Shown one piece after another: positions 1 through 12,700 of a DNA stretch of 64,000 bases. Under the pieces are notes generated by a model. That model was not told the DNA's origin. It did not search any database and saw only the letters and a list, made by a program, of their open reading frames with translations. The position numbers were made by a program, and so were the translations under genes. Every line of letters starts with the position of its first letter. The first letter of the stretch is position 1. Location of the stretch: positions 76,603,590 through 76,667,589 of the forward strand of contig NC_088678.1 of the NCBI RefSeq assembly GCF_950023065.1, written 5' to 3'. The DNA comes from Planococcus citri. Its lineage: Eukaryota; Arthropoda; Insecta; Hemiptera; Pseudococcidae.

Positions 1-170
1 TGTATTTACAATAATCAAGCCAAATTATGGAAAGATATCATTTCTGAAACGTGAACATATTCCGAAAAGCAGTGGTACCAATTTCAAAAAATTGAGAAAA
101 GTAGCCAAAATGTATTAGAATTTTTTCGAGTTTTTGAAACCAGTAATGACCGGAAAACTTGCAACACTGT
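1..170 (+). repeat. End of a 3'-flank copy from a further tandem unit
   Basis: This stretch matches the end of the copy B 3' flank at about 44500-44660: both contain GCCAAATTA.GGAAAGATAT, a run resembling TTGAGAAAAGT.GCCAAAA, and CTTGCAACACTG. The copy A flank has the first part at about 18465-18485. Its position just upstream of copy A implies that another unit of the pepsin-like array ends here, with its gene to the left of the window. That last step is inference. Confidence 0.6.
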
Positions 171-768
171 GTTTCAAAATATTCTCCGGCTTTAGAAATA
201 CTTACATCTTTCAATGTTCATCCTTGATTAATGTGAAATATTTGAAAAGAAAAATTTTTCAAAACACGAATTCGCTAACAAAAAAAATAAGCGATTGATA
301 GATTTTTTCAACCGTTCAGTAGAACCCTAAAATGGTCTTGAATTTCGATGGCAATGACTTAAAATATCGGTGCAGAAGCTCACTGTACTTTTTTTGAAAC
401 ATAGTCTATTTTTTCAAATTTTTTCTGAGTGAATTCCAACTAAAAATGAAAATTTCCGTTGAATTTGGTCGAAATCCTGAAATTTTGACACTTGTGCGCA
501 TAAATTGAAAGCAAAATTTCAATCAGCACATAAAATGTAATAATCAAACAAGCAGATAAGATTGTACAGGATGCTAATGTAAATGCAGTCAAAAAAAATA
601 TGCATCACTATTTCAGGAAATTGACATCCGCTGGATTCGAAATTCGAAATATGATTTTATTACAGTACCAGAGCCGTACATTTTCAGTTTAAATCGAGAG
701 CACGTACTCGTGGGTACATAATTCAGTTTTAAATTGAGAAAGAAAAGTTAAAATTGCACCGTTAGAAA
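171..768 (+). other. 5' flank of pepsin-like copy A
   Basis: No coding region is visible. From about 370 onward the sequence is shared with the region upstream of copy B (about 30690-31200), including the block GATTGTACAGGATGCTAA and the block TTGACATCCGCT. The two TCAGTT or TCAGTC sites near 685 and 724, present in both copies, resemble the arthropod initiator and could mark transcription starts. No TATA box is clear. Confidence 0.4.
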
Positions 769-3700
769 ATGAAGTTATTATTCTGTTTATTACTACTATT
801 AACATTCATGAACATCCGTCATATTAGAGGAAATGGTATCAGGTATGAAAAACTCATTTTCCGTTGTTTTACTATACCTAGGTACATACTTGAATTGGGC
901 ATTTGATTTCACTAACATTGTATTATTCTATGTACTTTTCAAATCCAATGGCTATAAATGTGATGATTTGCGCGTTAAAAGAGTACCATTGTCAATATAC
1001 GAACATGAAGTGAATGGATACGATGAAGACGTTGACGTAAGCATCACATCAAAAATCACAAATAAGAAAATAAAATAATCAATACCTACCTATTGAAATC
1101 AGCGATAAATCATGAAACGAAAAATATTTTACAGTATTATGGAAGTATTTCAATTGGAACCCCGCCACAGAAAATCAACGTATTATTCAGTCTAAGGCAT
1201 GACCATATTCAGGTGCTCTCAAGTTATTGCAACAGTTCAGTTTGTCGTGATCGTAAGTCAAAAGTATTTCAATACTTAGCATCGACGTACTTAATGATTA
1301 TAGACTTTTTAACAAAAAGGCAATGATTGATCGTTCATCAGTAGCGTAGTAGCGTCTACTCGATAGCAAAAAATAAATCAATTGCGCACGTGCATACTTC
1401 CAGCATGGGGCAAAATTGGTTGCATTTTAGATTACGCCTTCGAGAATTCAGCAAACGCCTTGCTATTTTCACTTTCTCATTTATTTTCCCAAAAAAAAGT
1501 TCCAAAAATTTGGATCACAGAAATCCAAACATAAAATATAGGTACCTAGTTGCAGTGCGTGAAATTTCTTTGTTTTTCTGCAAATTTTTCAAAAAGCGGA
1601 CCCCTCAATACCTCCTATCAGGTTATACTGGTATCAAACACAGGTCTTATTGTTAAACGCAGTTGAAATTAAAATGTAGGTAATATCCTAAATCAACGAT
1701 TTCAAAGGTACACTTACTCGACTTATTACCTAATTCATACATTACCTGAGAAAGTGTGATATTGAATTTTTTCTACACTTTACCTAGTTATTTCATACAT
1801 ACACGAGGTGTGCATCGTTAAAGTATGAAATCAATGAATGAACTGTTAGAGCAGGCGAATAGCGGTTTTAAAAAGGAAAAAATTGGCACATATACATTTT
1901 TTCTTCGGGAATGTGTTCAGATGAACCCCCTGACTACCAAAAAAACCCGACCCTCCTACCCCTGGAGCTAATTTTTTTAGGGGGCTAAAACCGGTTCCGA
2001 TTTACGTTTTTCGCGATTTACTCCGAAAATATGTATTAGGTTTGCGAGAAAAACTACCATGACTAAAAATGTTCCCCTTCAAATTCTCGACAATTTGATA
2101 CTACGCTCGATACTTATCCCTCAAGAGGGGTGTCTAAAAAAAGGGGTGGAAAGAGTAGGTGTTTGAAAAAAAGTCAATCCAATAAATTGATCAAAGTTAC
2201 CACTTAATATCATTCGTTTTTGCCCAAATTTTTTTTCCAAAGTCTACTCACCCAACTATTAATCACACCACCATTGATTGGTCTTCAACCCTCCCAATGG
2301 GTTGGTGGGGGATGCTTGGTTTTTCAAGTAACAAGCAACAGAATCATATATTTGAAAAACGAATCTGGACATGCGATATATCGAATAGTATGTTTTCGAG
2401 GTCGCTGAATACGAATACCAACTTATTTTCTGGGTCCAACTCCTCAAAGCCCCACTGTGCCCCAAAAAGGGGGTTAAAATTTTGAAAAATCGTGAAAAGT
2501 CAAGTGATATATCGAATGGTATGTTTTCGAGGTCGCTGAGTACGAATATGAACTTGTTTTCTGTGTCCCACCCCCCCAATGTCCCTCTGGGCCCAACAAG
2601 GGGGCCAAAATTTCAAAAAATCATCAAAAAGTCGAGTGATATATCAAATGGAATGTTTTTGAGGTTGCCAAGCAGAAATATGAATTTACTTTTGGGTCCA
2701 ACCTCACAATGTCCCTCTTCGCTCTAAAAAAGGGGCCAAATTTTGAAAAACATCTTGCGCAGTAGGCAAGATTAACCGACTTTGCTCTGTTATTCAGGAA
2801 AATAAACAAATTTACCAAAATTTACAGATTTACCAAAATTTACCAATTTACCAAAATTTACCGATTTACCAAAATTTACCGATTTACCAAAATTTACCGA
2901 TTCACCAAAGTTTATCAATTTACCAAAATTTACGAATTTACCAAAGTTTACCAATTTACCAAAATTTACCAATTTACCAAAATTTACGAATTTATCAAAA
3001 ATTACCCCAGCAATTTACCAACATTTACCTCAGTAATTTACCAGACATTACCCACTAATTTACCAATTTTCAAAATTCAAATTCACCAAAAATTACCCTA
3101 GCAATTTACCAACATTCACCTCAGTAATTTACCAGGCATTTCCTCACTAATTTACCAATTTTTCACCGAATTTTAATTACCCCAGTAATTTACTGCCAAA
3201 GGTTTTTACCAATTTACCAAACTTTACCAATTTACCAAAAATTACCAAAGCGATTTAACAAAATTTTCGACCAACTTTAATTACGAGTAATTCACCAAAA
3301 ATAACTAATCATTTTATTTACTAAAAATTACTATTAATTCACCAAAAAAAAAATTATCAAAATTTACTGGATATTTACCAAAAACTTTATGTTTTTTGTT
3401 AAAACAGAAATTACACTAGAAATTTTTGAAAAATTTTGATTTTTTATGGCAAAAAAATTTTGGACGGATAAAATTAACAAAAAAATCAACAAAAAATTTT
3501 CTCCTCTTGACTCGCGCGGGATTCGAACACCCGACCCCCGGCGCACCAATCTGCAACCTACACACTCTAACCACCCCCATCTGTTTGTTGGGTGTGAGCC
3601 GTTTGCGAGATATAAGGGTTTACACAAATTTCTGCTTATCCATAACGTTGAAACACACTTAAACGTTCATATCGCGTAAACGGCTGAATCGATTTCGACC

Positions 3701-6700
3701 AAATTAAAAATTTCTCTAGTTCAGTATCAAAGCAATATTTTGCCATCATCAGTTTCGACTTGAAGTTCGGAGCTTTTGAGTTCAGCGTGACACAAATTTA
3801 TACATAAATTGATATATATATATATATAGGTATTAGTATCCAGACATGTCAACTATTGAATGGGTTAATATACAAGTGGACTGACCAACTTCTCAACTAT
3901 AGTTGACAAGTCATGGGTTAATTTTACTATACAAGTCAACTATGAGTTTTCAGAAACTTCCACCAGAGGGCGCATGGCTTAGAAATCAAGGCGCGAGGAC
4001 GAACGCAGGGTCTACAGTCAATTTGTAGTGAGTAGAATGTGATGTGCTGGTGGAGATGTATGCAAAAACATCGATCCTGACTTATCTCGTTTTGGGCCAT
4101 ACGTCTTATCGTGATCAGCACACTCCAAAACGTCAAGAAAACCCACCCCCACCCAAATCCTCAACCATCATGACAAATACAATACCTTACATTTCCGTTT
4201 CACGGCAAAGTCGGTAAAAATCATGAAAAGTCGAGTGATGAATATATTGAATGGTGTGTTTTCGGGATTCTATTTTGAAATACTTTATCAATTTATGAGT
4301 TTTTCCAGCAAAAAAAAATAAGCATTATAAATGATAAATTTCATTTAAATTTCCCATAAAAATATAATTCGAGTGGCACGTAAGTTCCTTGACAAAATTT
4401 AAAAATAGAAAGTAGTTGGATAATTATACATTTTATTTCAATGAAATTCGACAACACAGTGAAATTCCTAGTTCCATTTTATTTTCTATTGAATAATAAT
4501 GAAAACCTGGTAGGTAAGTGAGCGTTTTAAAGAAAAATCTTGAGATGTAAATTTTTTTTTGCAAAATGAGCGTTCAAACTTTTTGAACAGCGATCCCGAT
4601 AATACCTTGGTAATGCGAGTAGCTCTCTCTACTTACATCTCCCCTCCTCCCGCTGAAAGTTACTCCAATCAGTATTTTTGAGATGAATTTTCAAAATTAT
4701 TTCTAAAATAATGCTGTAAATCTTTAAATAAAAAGATCCCACCATGTTTTTTCGTGAACTTTTTTAGGGCTGAGAACCATTGTGCTTTGAATTCTAAAAA
4801 TATGTGTTCAGCGATCTTGAAAACATACTATTCGATATACTCGTATTTACATGATGTTCAACGACTTTTCAAAATTTTATGCTATGAAGGACGTAAAGGA
4901 GTTTTGAGGAACTATAAGCAGAAATCAAGTTCATATTCGTATTCAGCGACCTCGAAAACATACCATTCGATATACTTATCACTCGACTTTTCATGATTTT
5001 TCAAAATTTGCCCCTTTTTTTGGAGCGAAGAGAGACATTGTGAGGTTGGACCCAAAAAATAAGTTCATATTCGTACTCATCAGCGACCTCGAAAACATAC
5101 CATTCGATATATCACTCGACTTTTCACTATTTTTAGAAATTTGGCCCATTTTTTGAGGCACAGAGGGACATTGTGAGGTTGGACCCAAAAGTAATTTGTG
5201 CTTGGCAACCTCAAAAACATTCCATTTGATATATCACTCGACTTTTTGATGATTTTTTGAAATTTAGGCCTGCTTGTTGGGGCCCAGAGGGACATTGGGG
5301 GGTGGGACACAAAAAATAAGTTCATATTATTCGTACTCAGCGACCTCGAAAACATACCATTCGATATATCGCATGTCCAGATTCGTTGATTCAGTTGCGT
5401 GTTACTTGAAAAACCAAGCATCCCCCACCAACCCATTGGGAGGGTTGAAGACCAATCAATGGTGGTGTGATTAATAGTTGGGTGAGTAGACTTTGGAAGA
5501 AAAATTTGGGCGAAAACGAATGATATTAAGTGGTAACTTTGATCAATTTATTGGATTGACTTTTTTTCAAACACCTACTCTTTCCACCCCTTTTTTTAGA
5601 CACCCCTCTTGAGGAATAGGTATCGAGCGTAGTATCAAATTGTCGAGAATTTGAAGGGGAACATTTTTAGTCATGGTAGTTTTTCTCGCAAACCTTATAC
5701 CTACTTTCGGAGTAAATCGCGAAAAACGTAAATCGGAACCGGTTTTAGCCCCCTAAAAAAATTAGCTCCAGGGTTAGGAGGTTCGGTTTTTTTTGGTAGT
5801 TCAGGGGGTTCATCTGAACACATTCCCGAAGGAAAAATGTATGTGTCAATTTTTTCGTTTTTGCTCTCGCTTTTTTACGTTATTTTCCTGCTCTATGTGA
5901 TAAAGTAAGAAATGAAGTTTAATTGAAAGCTACAACACGGTGTCCCACCACAGAATAATCTCCAAGCCCCAAGGGCAGATTTTTGGCCACTCAAAAAAAA
6001 GTTTTCTTCATTTTGTACTTTACTTTCAACATGACACCATTGAGCAACTGTGATAGGTAGAGTGTTGAGGTTTGCGAAGCTTGATTACAAATTCAACGTA
6101 GAATTTTTTTAAATGGCTAATGCCTGCGCCAGATAAACTGGAAGAGTTGTAGGTACCAAGCAAAATAATTGGAAAAACGTGTTCAAAAATTAGTATTTTT
6201 TTTTGTTTTCATAAAAAACCTAAAAGAAATTTTCCTCACGACATATCCTTTTCATCAGTTCAACGCTGGACAAAAACTTGGAAAAATTCAAAAATTTCAT
6301 TTTTTTTACTCTCATTTAAAGTTTGGGTGCAGTTATTAGCCACATCAAGAAATTCTGCGTCAAATTTGCTATGGAGATCAGCAAACCTCAAATTTCAACA
6401 GTTCATTTCATGATTTAACTGATCCTACCTCGCTATTTCATATAATAACTAGATTCTTCATAGATTACCTAGATGAACTATGAACAATTTACTTGCATTA
6501 AGTACTTTTATGTTAATGTGTGAAACTAGTCATTTCATACATTACCTGGAGTAAGCACACAACACACATTAACGGTAACCAGGGTTGTTGCGGATCACGA
6601 AAATTTGATCCGATTCACGGATCACGAATCATTCAGAAATTTGTGATCCGGATCACGGATCAAAGATCTCCCGGGAAATTGTGATCCGGATCACGAATCA

Positions 6701-9700
6701 CGAATAACTCCAGAAAAAAATGATCCGGATCAAGTTTTACGGATCATTTTTCGGATCATTTCAAAGAAATTGTATTAGGTACTTATAAGGTACTAAATTG
6801 TTTTTTTAAAATTAAAGATTGAACAAAAATGTGAAAAACAAAGTAGTCTCCATTTTATTTTCAAAAAATTGCAATAACACATTATACAGGGGTGGAAAAA
6901 GTCAGCCTCATCTTGCAAATTTCAGAAATTGAAAGATGAAATTTTCACATTTCAAAAAGTTTTAGTTTTTTGTCAATAGATCAAAAACTAAGCATCCTAG
7001 AAAAAAACTAATGACATTGTGTCGATTGGAAATTTAATTCTCAACAATTTTGGTCATACGTAATTTTTCATAGGATGCTTCCTTTCGCCTCCAGATCGAT
7101 TTTTATGAAACACAGTTTGCAAATTTTTCAAAAAATAATTTCAAAAAGTTTTAGTTTTTTGTCAAAAAATCAAAAACTAAGCATCCTAGCGAAAAACCAA
7201 TTATTCGTTATCATTAAATTGAGTTCAACTACATTAATTTTTAATAAAATCGAATTCTCAAAGGAAAAACATGCAGCAATGCAGCATTACTGGTGAAAAA
7301 AATGATCCGTGAAAAAATGATCTGCGGAAAATTTTGAATCGGATCATAGATCACGAATCATTGTGGTATAATGATCCGGATCACGGATCACGATTCCTAC
7401 TGCAGAAAATGATCCGGATCACGGATACAGATCACTCAAATGTGATCCGGATCACAACGACCCTGACGGTAACATATACATTAATTAGCGCAATTGATGA
7501 ACACTGCAATAATTCCATACCACGATAATTATATTATTAAAAATACTAGTAAGTATATCACTGTTGCAGAAAACCACAGTACTTATAACCACAAAATCTC
7601 AAAAACATTCCGAAGTGAAGATGACTTTGATTCAAAAATTTGGAAAGATTTCGTTCGAGTAAACGATACAATTACAGTAAGTAAACACAAAATTAACAGT
7701 AGATTTTCAATCACCAACGACTAAAAAAAAATAAAAGTTCATCGTCCCGTTCTCGAACAGTGAAGTCATAATACCGTGAACGATTTTTAGTCTCGTGTCT
7801 TACCTACACTTTCCTTCGGCTTATTCTACCAAACTGCATTCGACTTTCGACTGATCATTATTGCTACTTTAATTGGAAAATTATGAATAATTTGTAATTT
7901 ACATTTTACAATCTTAAAAAGTAGGTAGGTACTTTTTTATTCAAGCACCTACCTACTACCTACACAACACAGTTGACCACATACTTATGAAATAGGTAGT
8001 CCTGGAGGCCGGCCACCAGGATAGAGCAAAATATTTTTAAAAAAAAAGTTTTTTCGGCAATAAACGCCCGGGCGTTATATTCTTGTTCCGCAATTTAAAT
8101 TCCCACCAGCTTCGCGGAGTGTGAATTCAAAGCTCGAGCGCTTTATGGCAATAATTTTTTTTTAAACACTTCGCTTAATTCTAATCGGTGGTATGTAGAC
8201 TACCGAGGATCTCTGAAGTAGAATGTCTGGGTGGACTACTACACACCATAAAAAAGTAGGCACTCTCGCCCTTTCCTTTGGTGTAGGTATTCAAAAAGTC
8301 CGGACAAAACGCGCTAGGTACAACATGGAGTACAAAGAAATTAAAATTTAAAAGATAATATCGTTTGTGAAGTACACAATTTCAAAACTTGGACATCCAA
8401 TTTAATATGTATAGTAACTAGTTGTTTCTAATATAAAATTTCGAATTCTACATGTTTCGTTCATGCGCATTTAATTTATTCTATGACCCCTCCTCTAAAA
8501 AAATCTTAGGTAGCTTTATTAAAAATTTTGATCATCATGCTGAAAAAAAAGAAAGACTCTGAATGTGCAAAACTTGTGACGTTTTCCTCAAAATTCCACT
8601 CTTTCAAAACTAAAATTCAAAAGTTCATAGATTCACCAATTTTGCATGAAACGGCCTCGGTGGGGGCTCATTTTAAGCGAAATTTCATCTATTATTGCCC
8701 TACATGTTCATTTTCATTTTCTCAGAACTACTCCACATTTTTTTTTTTAAATAATGAAGCCATGTATGTACGCCATCTTAGAAATATGCTCACAATTTTT
8801 GGAATAGGGGATATTTGAAATTACACCTTCTCAAACGTTTAAAATTCAAGTGCACGATGCTTAATGTGAAACTAACGAAATAAGTATTTATGAATGATAC
8901 GCTTATTTAATGTAGATAGGTGGTATCCAGATACACAATGCATCATTTTCAGTATATGCGAAGTTGAAGGAGGAATGCGACAGTAAACCATGCGATGGTA
9001 TTGTGGGATTAGGTCAATATAGCCACTTATTTGAACACTGCAAACAAATTGGATTGAAGAAGAAATTTTCATTCTACACCAAGTAAGTTCATTTCTAGGG
9101 TTATACTCGTGTGTAACATCTCATGTACTTACTTAATACATGTGCACAGCAAAAACATTGATTCATGTGCTGCTAAAGAATTTAAATTCACAAATTAATT
9201 GAACTACATTTAAAAAACACAACAAAACCAACACAATTCCAAAAATTTTATATTACAACACATGATTCAACAAAACTGTAGGTACTACATAGGTATACTA
9301 ACTACCAGTTAGGTGCGTAACCCATCTACCCACCATTACTGTAAGGTAGGTAATTTAGGGTGGTCCTTATTTTCGAATTTTCGAATTCCTCCCCCCAAAG
9401 TTGTTCCCTTGTATGAGAAAATAAACCCCTGAAAATTTTAGCCGGATCGGATAATATTAACCCTTGCCGCAGAGCATCTGAAATTTCAGAACTGGTAGAC
9501 CGCGTAGCCGTTGTATTTTCCCACGAGAGCTGCGCGGCGTTTTTCGTGTTTTCCCCCAACACGCATATTCCATAGTTTTATGTTCGGCTGGATGTAGTGA
9601 AAAATTTTTTTTGATAAGAAGGTCTCCTTTGGCACTCAAATAAAGATCCTAGAGTGTAATTGGCATCAGAAAATATTTTGAGGTGATTGAGATACAATTT

Positions 9701-12700
9701 CTAAAAAATGCTCAAAATCAACATAGAAAAATTCCAACAATTTTTTGATTTTGAAAATGTAATACCAAAAAAGGATATCAAACGATGTCAAAAGAAACTC
9801 CAAACCAGTGTTACCAATTTTGGATTGGCCGCCTGTTACAGCGATTACATCATTGCAGCAATATTTGTTCATTATAAAAAATTTTGAGGGACATAGCCTT
9901 TTGGCATGATTTTGACAAATGTTACCCCTGCGAGCTATCAGGGAGCAATCTAAAATTGGTAACACTGGTTTAGAGTTCCTTTTAATATCGTTTGATATCC
10001 TTTTTTGGTATTACATTTTCAAAATCAAAAAATTGTTGGAATTTTTCTATGTTGATTTTGAGCATTTTTTAGAAATTGTATCTCAATCACCTCAAAATAT
10101 TTTCTGGTGCCAATTATACTCTAGGATCTTTATTTGAGGGCCAAAGGAGACCTTCTTATCAAAAAAAATTTTTTCACTACATCCAGCCGAACATAAAATA
10201 AAACTATGAAATAATATGCGTGTTAGGGGAAACCACAAACAACGCCGCGCAGCTCTCGTGGGAAAATACAACGGCTACGCGGTCTACCAGTTCTAAAACT
10301 TCAGATGCTCTGCGGCACGGGTCAATATTATCCGATCCGGCTAAAATTTTCAGGGATTTATTTTCTCATACAAGGGAACAACTTTGGGGGGAGGAATCAA
10401 AAAAATCCCCAAAATTTTTTTAGACCATATAAATAAGGACCACCAGGTAGTAGGTATAGGTAATTACCTACTCTACAGGAACGTTGAGTTTGCTCTTGAA
10501 ACAACTTCCTTGGTATACCTATCAGATAATTTTAGGCTTTTGCTTTGCTCTTTATGATTGGAAATAAGTAAAATCTTCCTTTGTTCAATAATTAGTTATC
10601 CTTGGGACAATAATACCTCTGAACTCATGTTATGCGGCGAAGACAAGACAAAGTTTCGCGGTAACTTGCAATACGTTACTTCGAATGGTTACATCAGTCA
10701 ACTTTTTGGATATGGCGTTCAAATAGAAAGGTAGCCCCAATCTTTTGTGATAATTAAACTGAAACTTTTGATCATGCGTACATATGTAGTTTTGGTTAGT
10801 TTTTCAAAATCCTCAAGCTACATAGTTGTACAATGAACATACTAAGAAGGGAGCTACCCAAGGTCTGACTCGCGGATCGAAAAATTTTTTTCACAGGCGG
10901 ATAGAGCATCAAAAAATATGTTATGAGCCAAAATTTTAGCTGCTGAAGTTGACAGGGGGAGAAACCACGAGGGTTTGAATATCGAAAAATCACAAAAATA
11001 CGCAAAAATATGCTGAAAAAAGTATAAAAATTGAAATCATTTGGCACCCTGTTCGCTTCAGCAGCTAATTTTTTGGCCACGATCTACCATCGATATATGA
11101 CGACTTATGGTGGACAAGTCGCCGCGATCTGCGTGTCAGACCTTAGGGGTGAATTTTCCGCCACCCCCTAATTTTGAGTCAAACTTTCGAAAGAAAATGT
11201 GGGGCATGTGATATATCAAATTGTACATACGTTTTTGGTGACGCTGAATAAGAATATGAAGTCAGATTTTTGATTGGACTCCATCCACGGCCCCCAGCAC
11301 CTCCAGTAAAAATATCATCCCTCGGGTATCACAAGCGAATCCAGACGGCTTGTCCACCCTTGGACATCATATATCGACGACGGTGGTTCATGGTAAAAAA
11401 AAAAGTAGCCGCAAAGCAAATAGGGTGGCGAGTTATTTTGATTTTCTATTTTTCAAATTCTTTTTAATAAATGAAAAATTTATTCTCAAGGTGTTACACA
11501 CGGATCGCAGCGACTTGTCCAATCAAAAATTTGACGCTATATTCGTATTCAGCGTCACAAAAAACATACTATTTCATGTGTCGCACGAACAAAACACTTT
11601 TTCGAACTTTTATCCCCTATGGGGAGGTACTGGGGTCCGTGGATGGGGTCCAATCAAAAATCTGACGTCATATTCGTATTCAGCGTCACAGAAAACATAC
11701 TATTACTATTTCATGTATCACACAAACAAAACACTTTTTCGAACTTTTACCCCCTTTGGGGAGGTGCTGGGGGCCGTGGATCGAGTCCAATCAAAAATCT
11801 GACTTCATATTCGTATTCAGCGTCACCAAAAACATATGTACAATTTGATATATCACATGCCCCACATTTTCTTTCGAAAGTTTGACCCAAAATTAGGGGG
11901 TGGGAAAAAATTCACCCCCAAGGTCTGACACGCAGATCGCGGCGACTTGTCCACCAAAGTCGTCATATATCGATGGTAGATCGTGGCCAAAAAATTAGCT
12001 GCTGAAGCGAACAGGGTGCCGAATGATTTTAATTTTTATACTTTTTTCAGCATATTTTTGCGTATTTTTGTGATTTTTCGATATTCAAACCCTCGTGGTT
12101 TCTCCCCCTGTCAACTTCAGCAGCTAAAATTTTGGCTCATAACATATTTTTTGATGCTCTATCCGCCTGTGAAGAAATTTTTTCGATCCGCGTGTCAGAC
12201 CTTGGGTAGCTCCCTTGTAAGTATTTTCTACTTTGTGTACTTTTAAATAGTGCTTTGGTGCATCGTAACGATAAAAGTGATTCAACAATGAAAGTCGCAA
12301 ATAGTAATGTTGTACTGCACTTTGTACTCAACCCTGGCGCGTCATACATTAGTGTGCCACAAGACGAAATTGATATGATCTACAAAGCGTTAAACGCCAC
12401 AACATCAAAAATTAATAACTTGAATAAGGTTAGAATAATTACCTGATATATTTCTAACTAATATTCGCTTTGATTTTTCCCCCTATACCAATTCAAGCTG
12501 ATAATATATTCTGAAGCATACTTATAGAAATCGTTTATTTTGAAAACAGGTTGACTGCAAAACCATTCACACATTACCAAGTATCACATTTACAACTGCT
12601 GGCAGGAATTTCACTCTTACAGGAAATGATTACATCAAACAGGTATGACAGAGTATGGCCTATACTTGTTTATGGTTAACCATAGGACCTTGCAGAGGGA

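Larger units (their letters stand above)
1848..5894. mobile_element. About 4-kb foldback element in intron 3 of copy A
   Basis: The left end AGAGCAGG (1848-1855) matches the right end CCTGCTCT (5887-5894) in reverse. Long inverted arms follow, about 1848-2760 against about 4990-5894. The arms hold repeated 100-130-bp units with the core GATATATCGAAT.GTATGTT (for example near 2370, 2500 and 2640, and reversed near 5090, 5230 and 5360). The centre holds an 18-bp minisatellite and a tRNA-like block. No transposase is encoded. Copy B intron 3 lacks the element. The ends are accurate to a few bases, and no target duplication was identified. Confidence 0.75.

Noticed and set aside
833..1078. Continuous 81-codon frame across exons 1-2 of copy A
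   Set aside because: It reads through intron 1 in a different frame from the signal peptide. The spliced version reproduces the pepsin prosegment and matches copy B.
2795..3060. Regular short repeats that could suggest a CRISPR-like array
   Set aside because: The units are contiguous 18-bp A/T-rich repeats without unique spacers, in a eukaryotic intron. It is a minisatellite.
11350..11885. Overlapping frames of 64-150 codons in intron 6 of copy A
   Set aside because: They lie within repeated, inverted foldback units and the same peptides recur on both arms.
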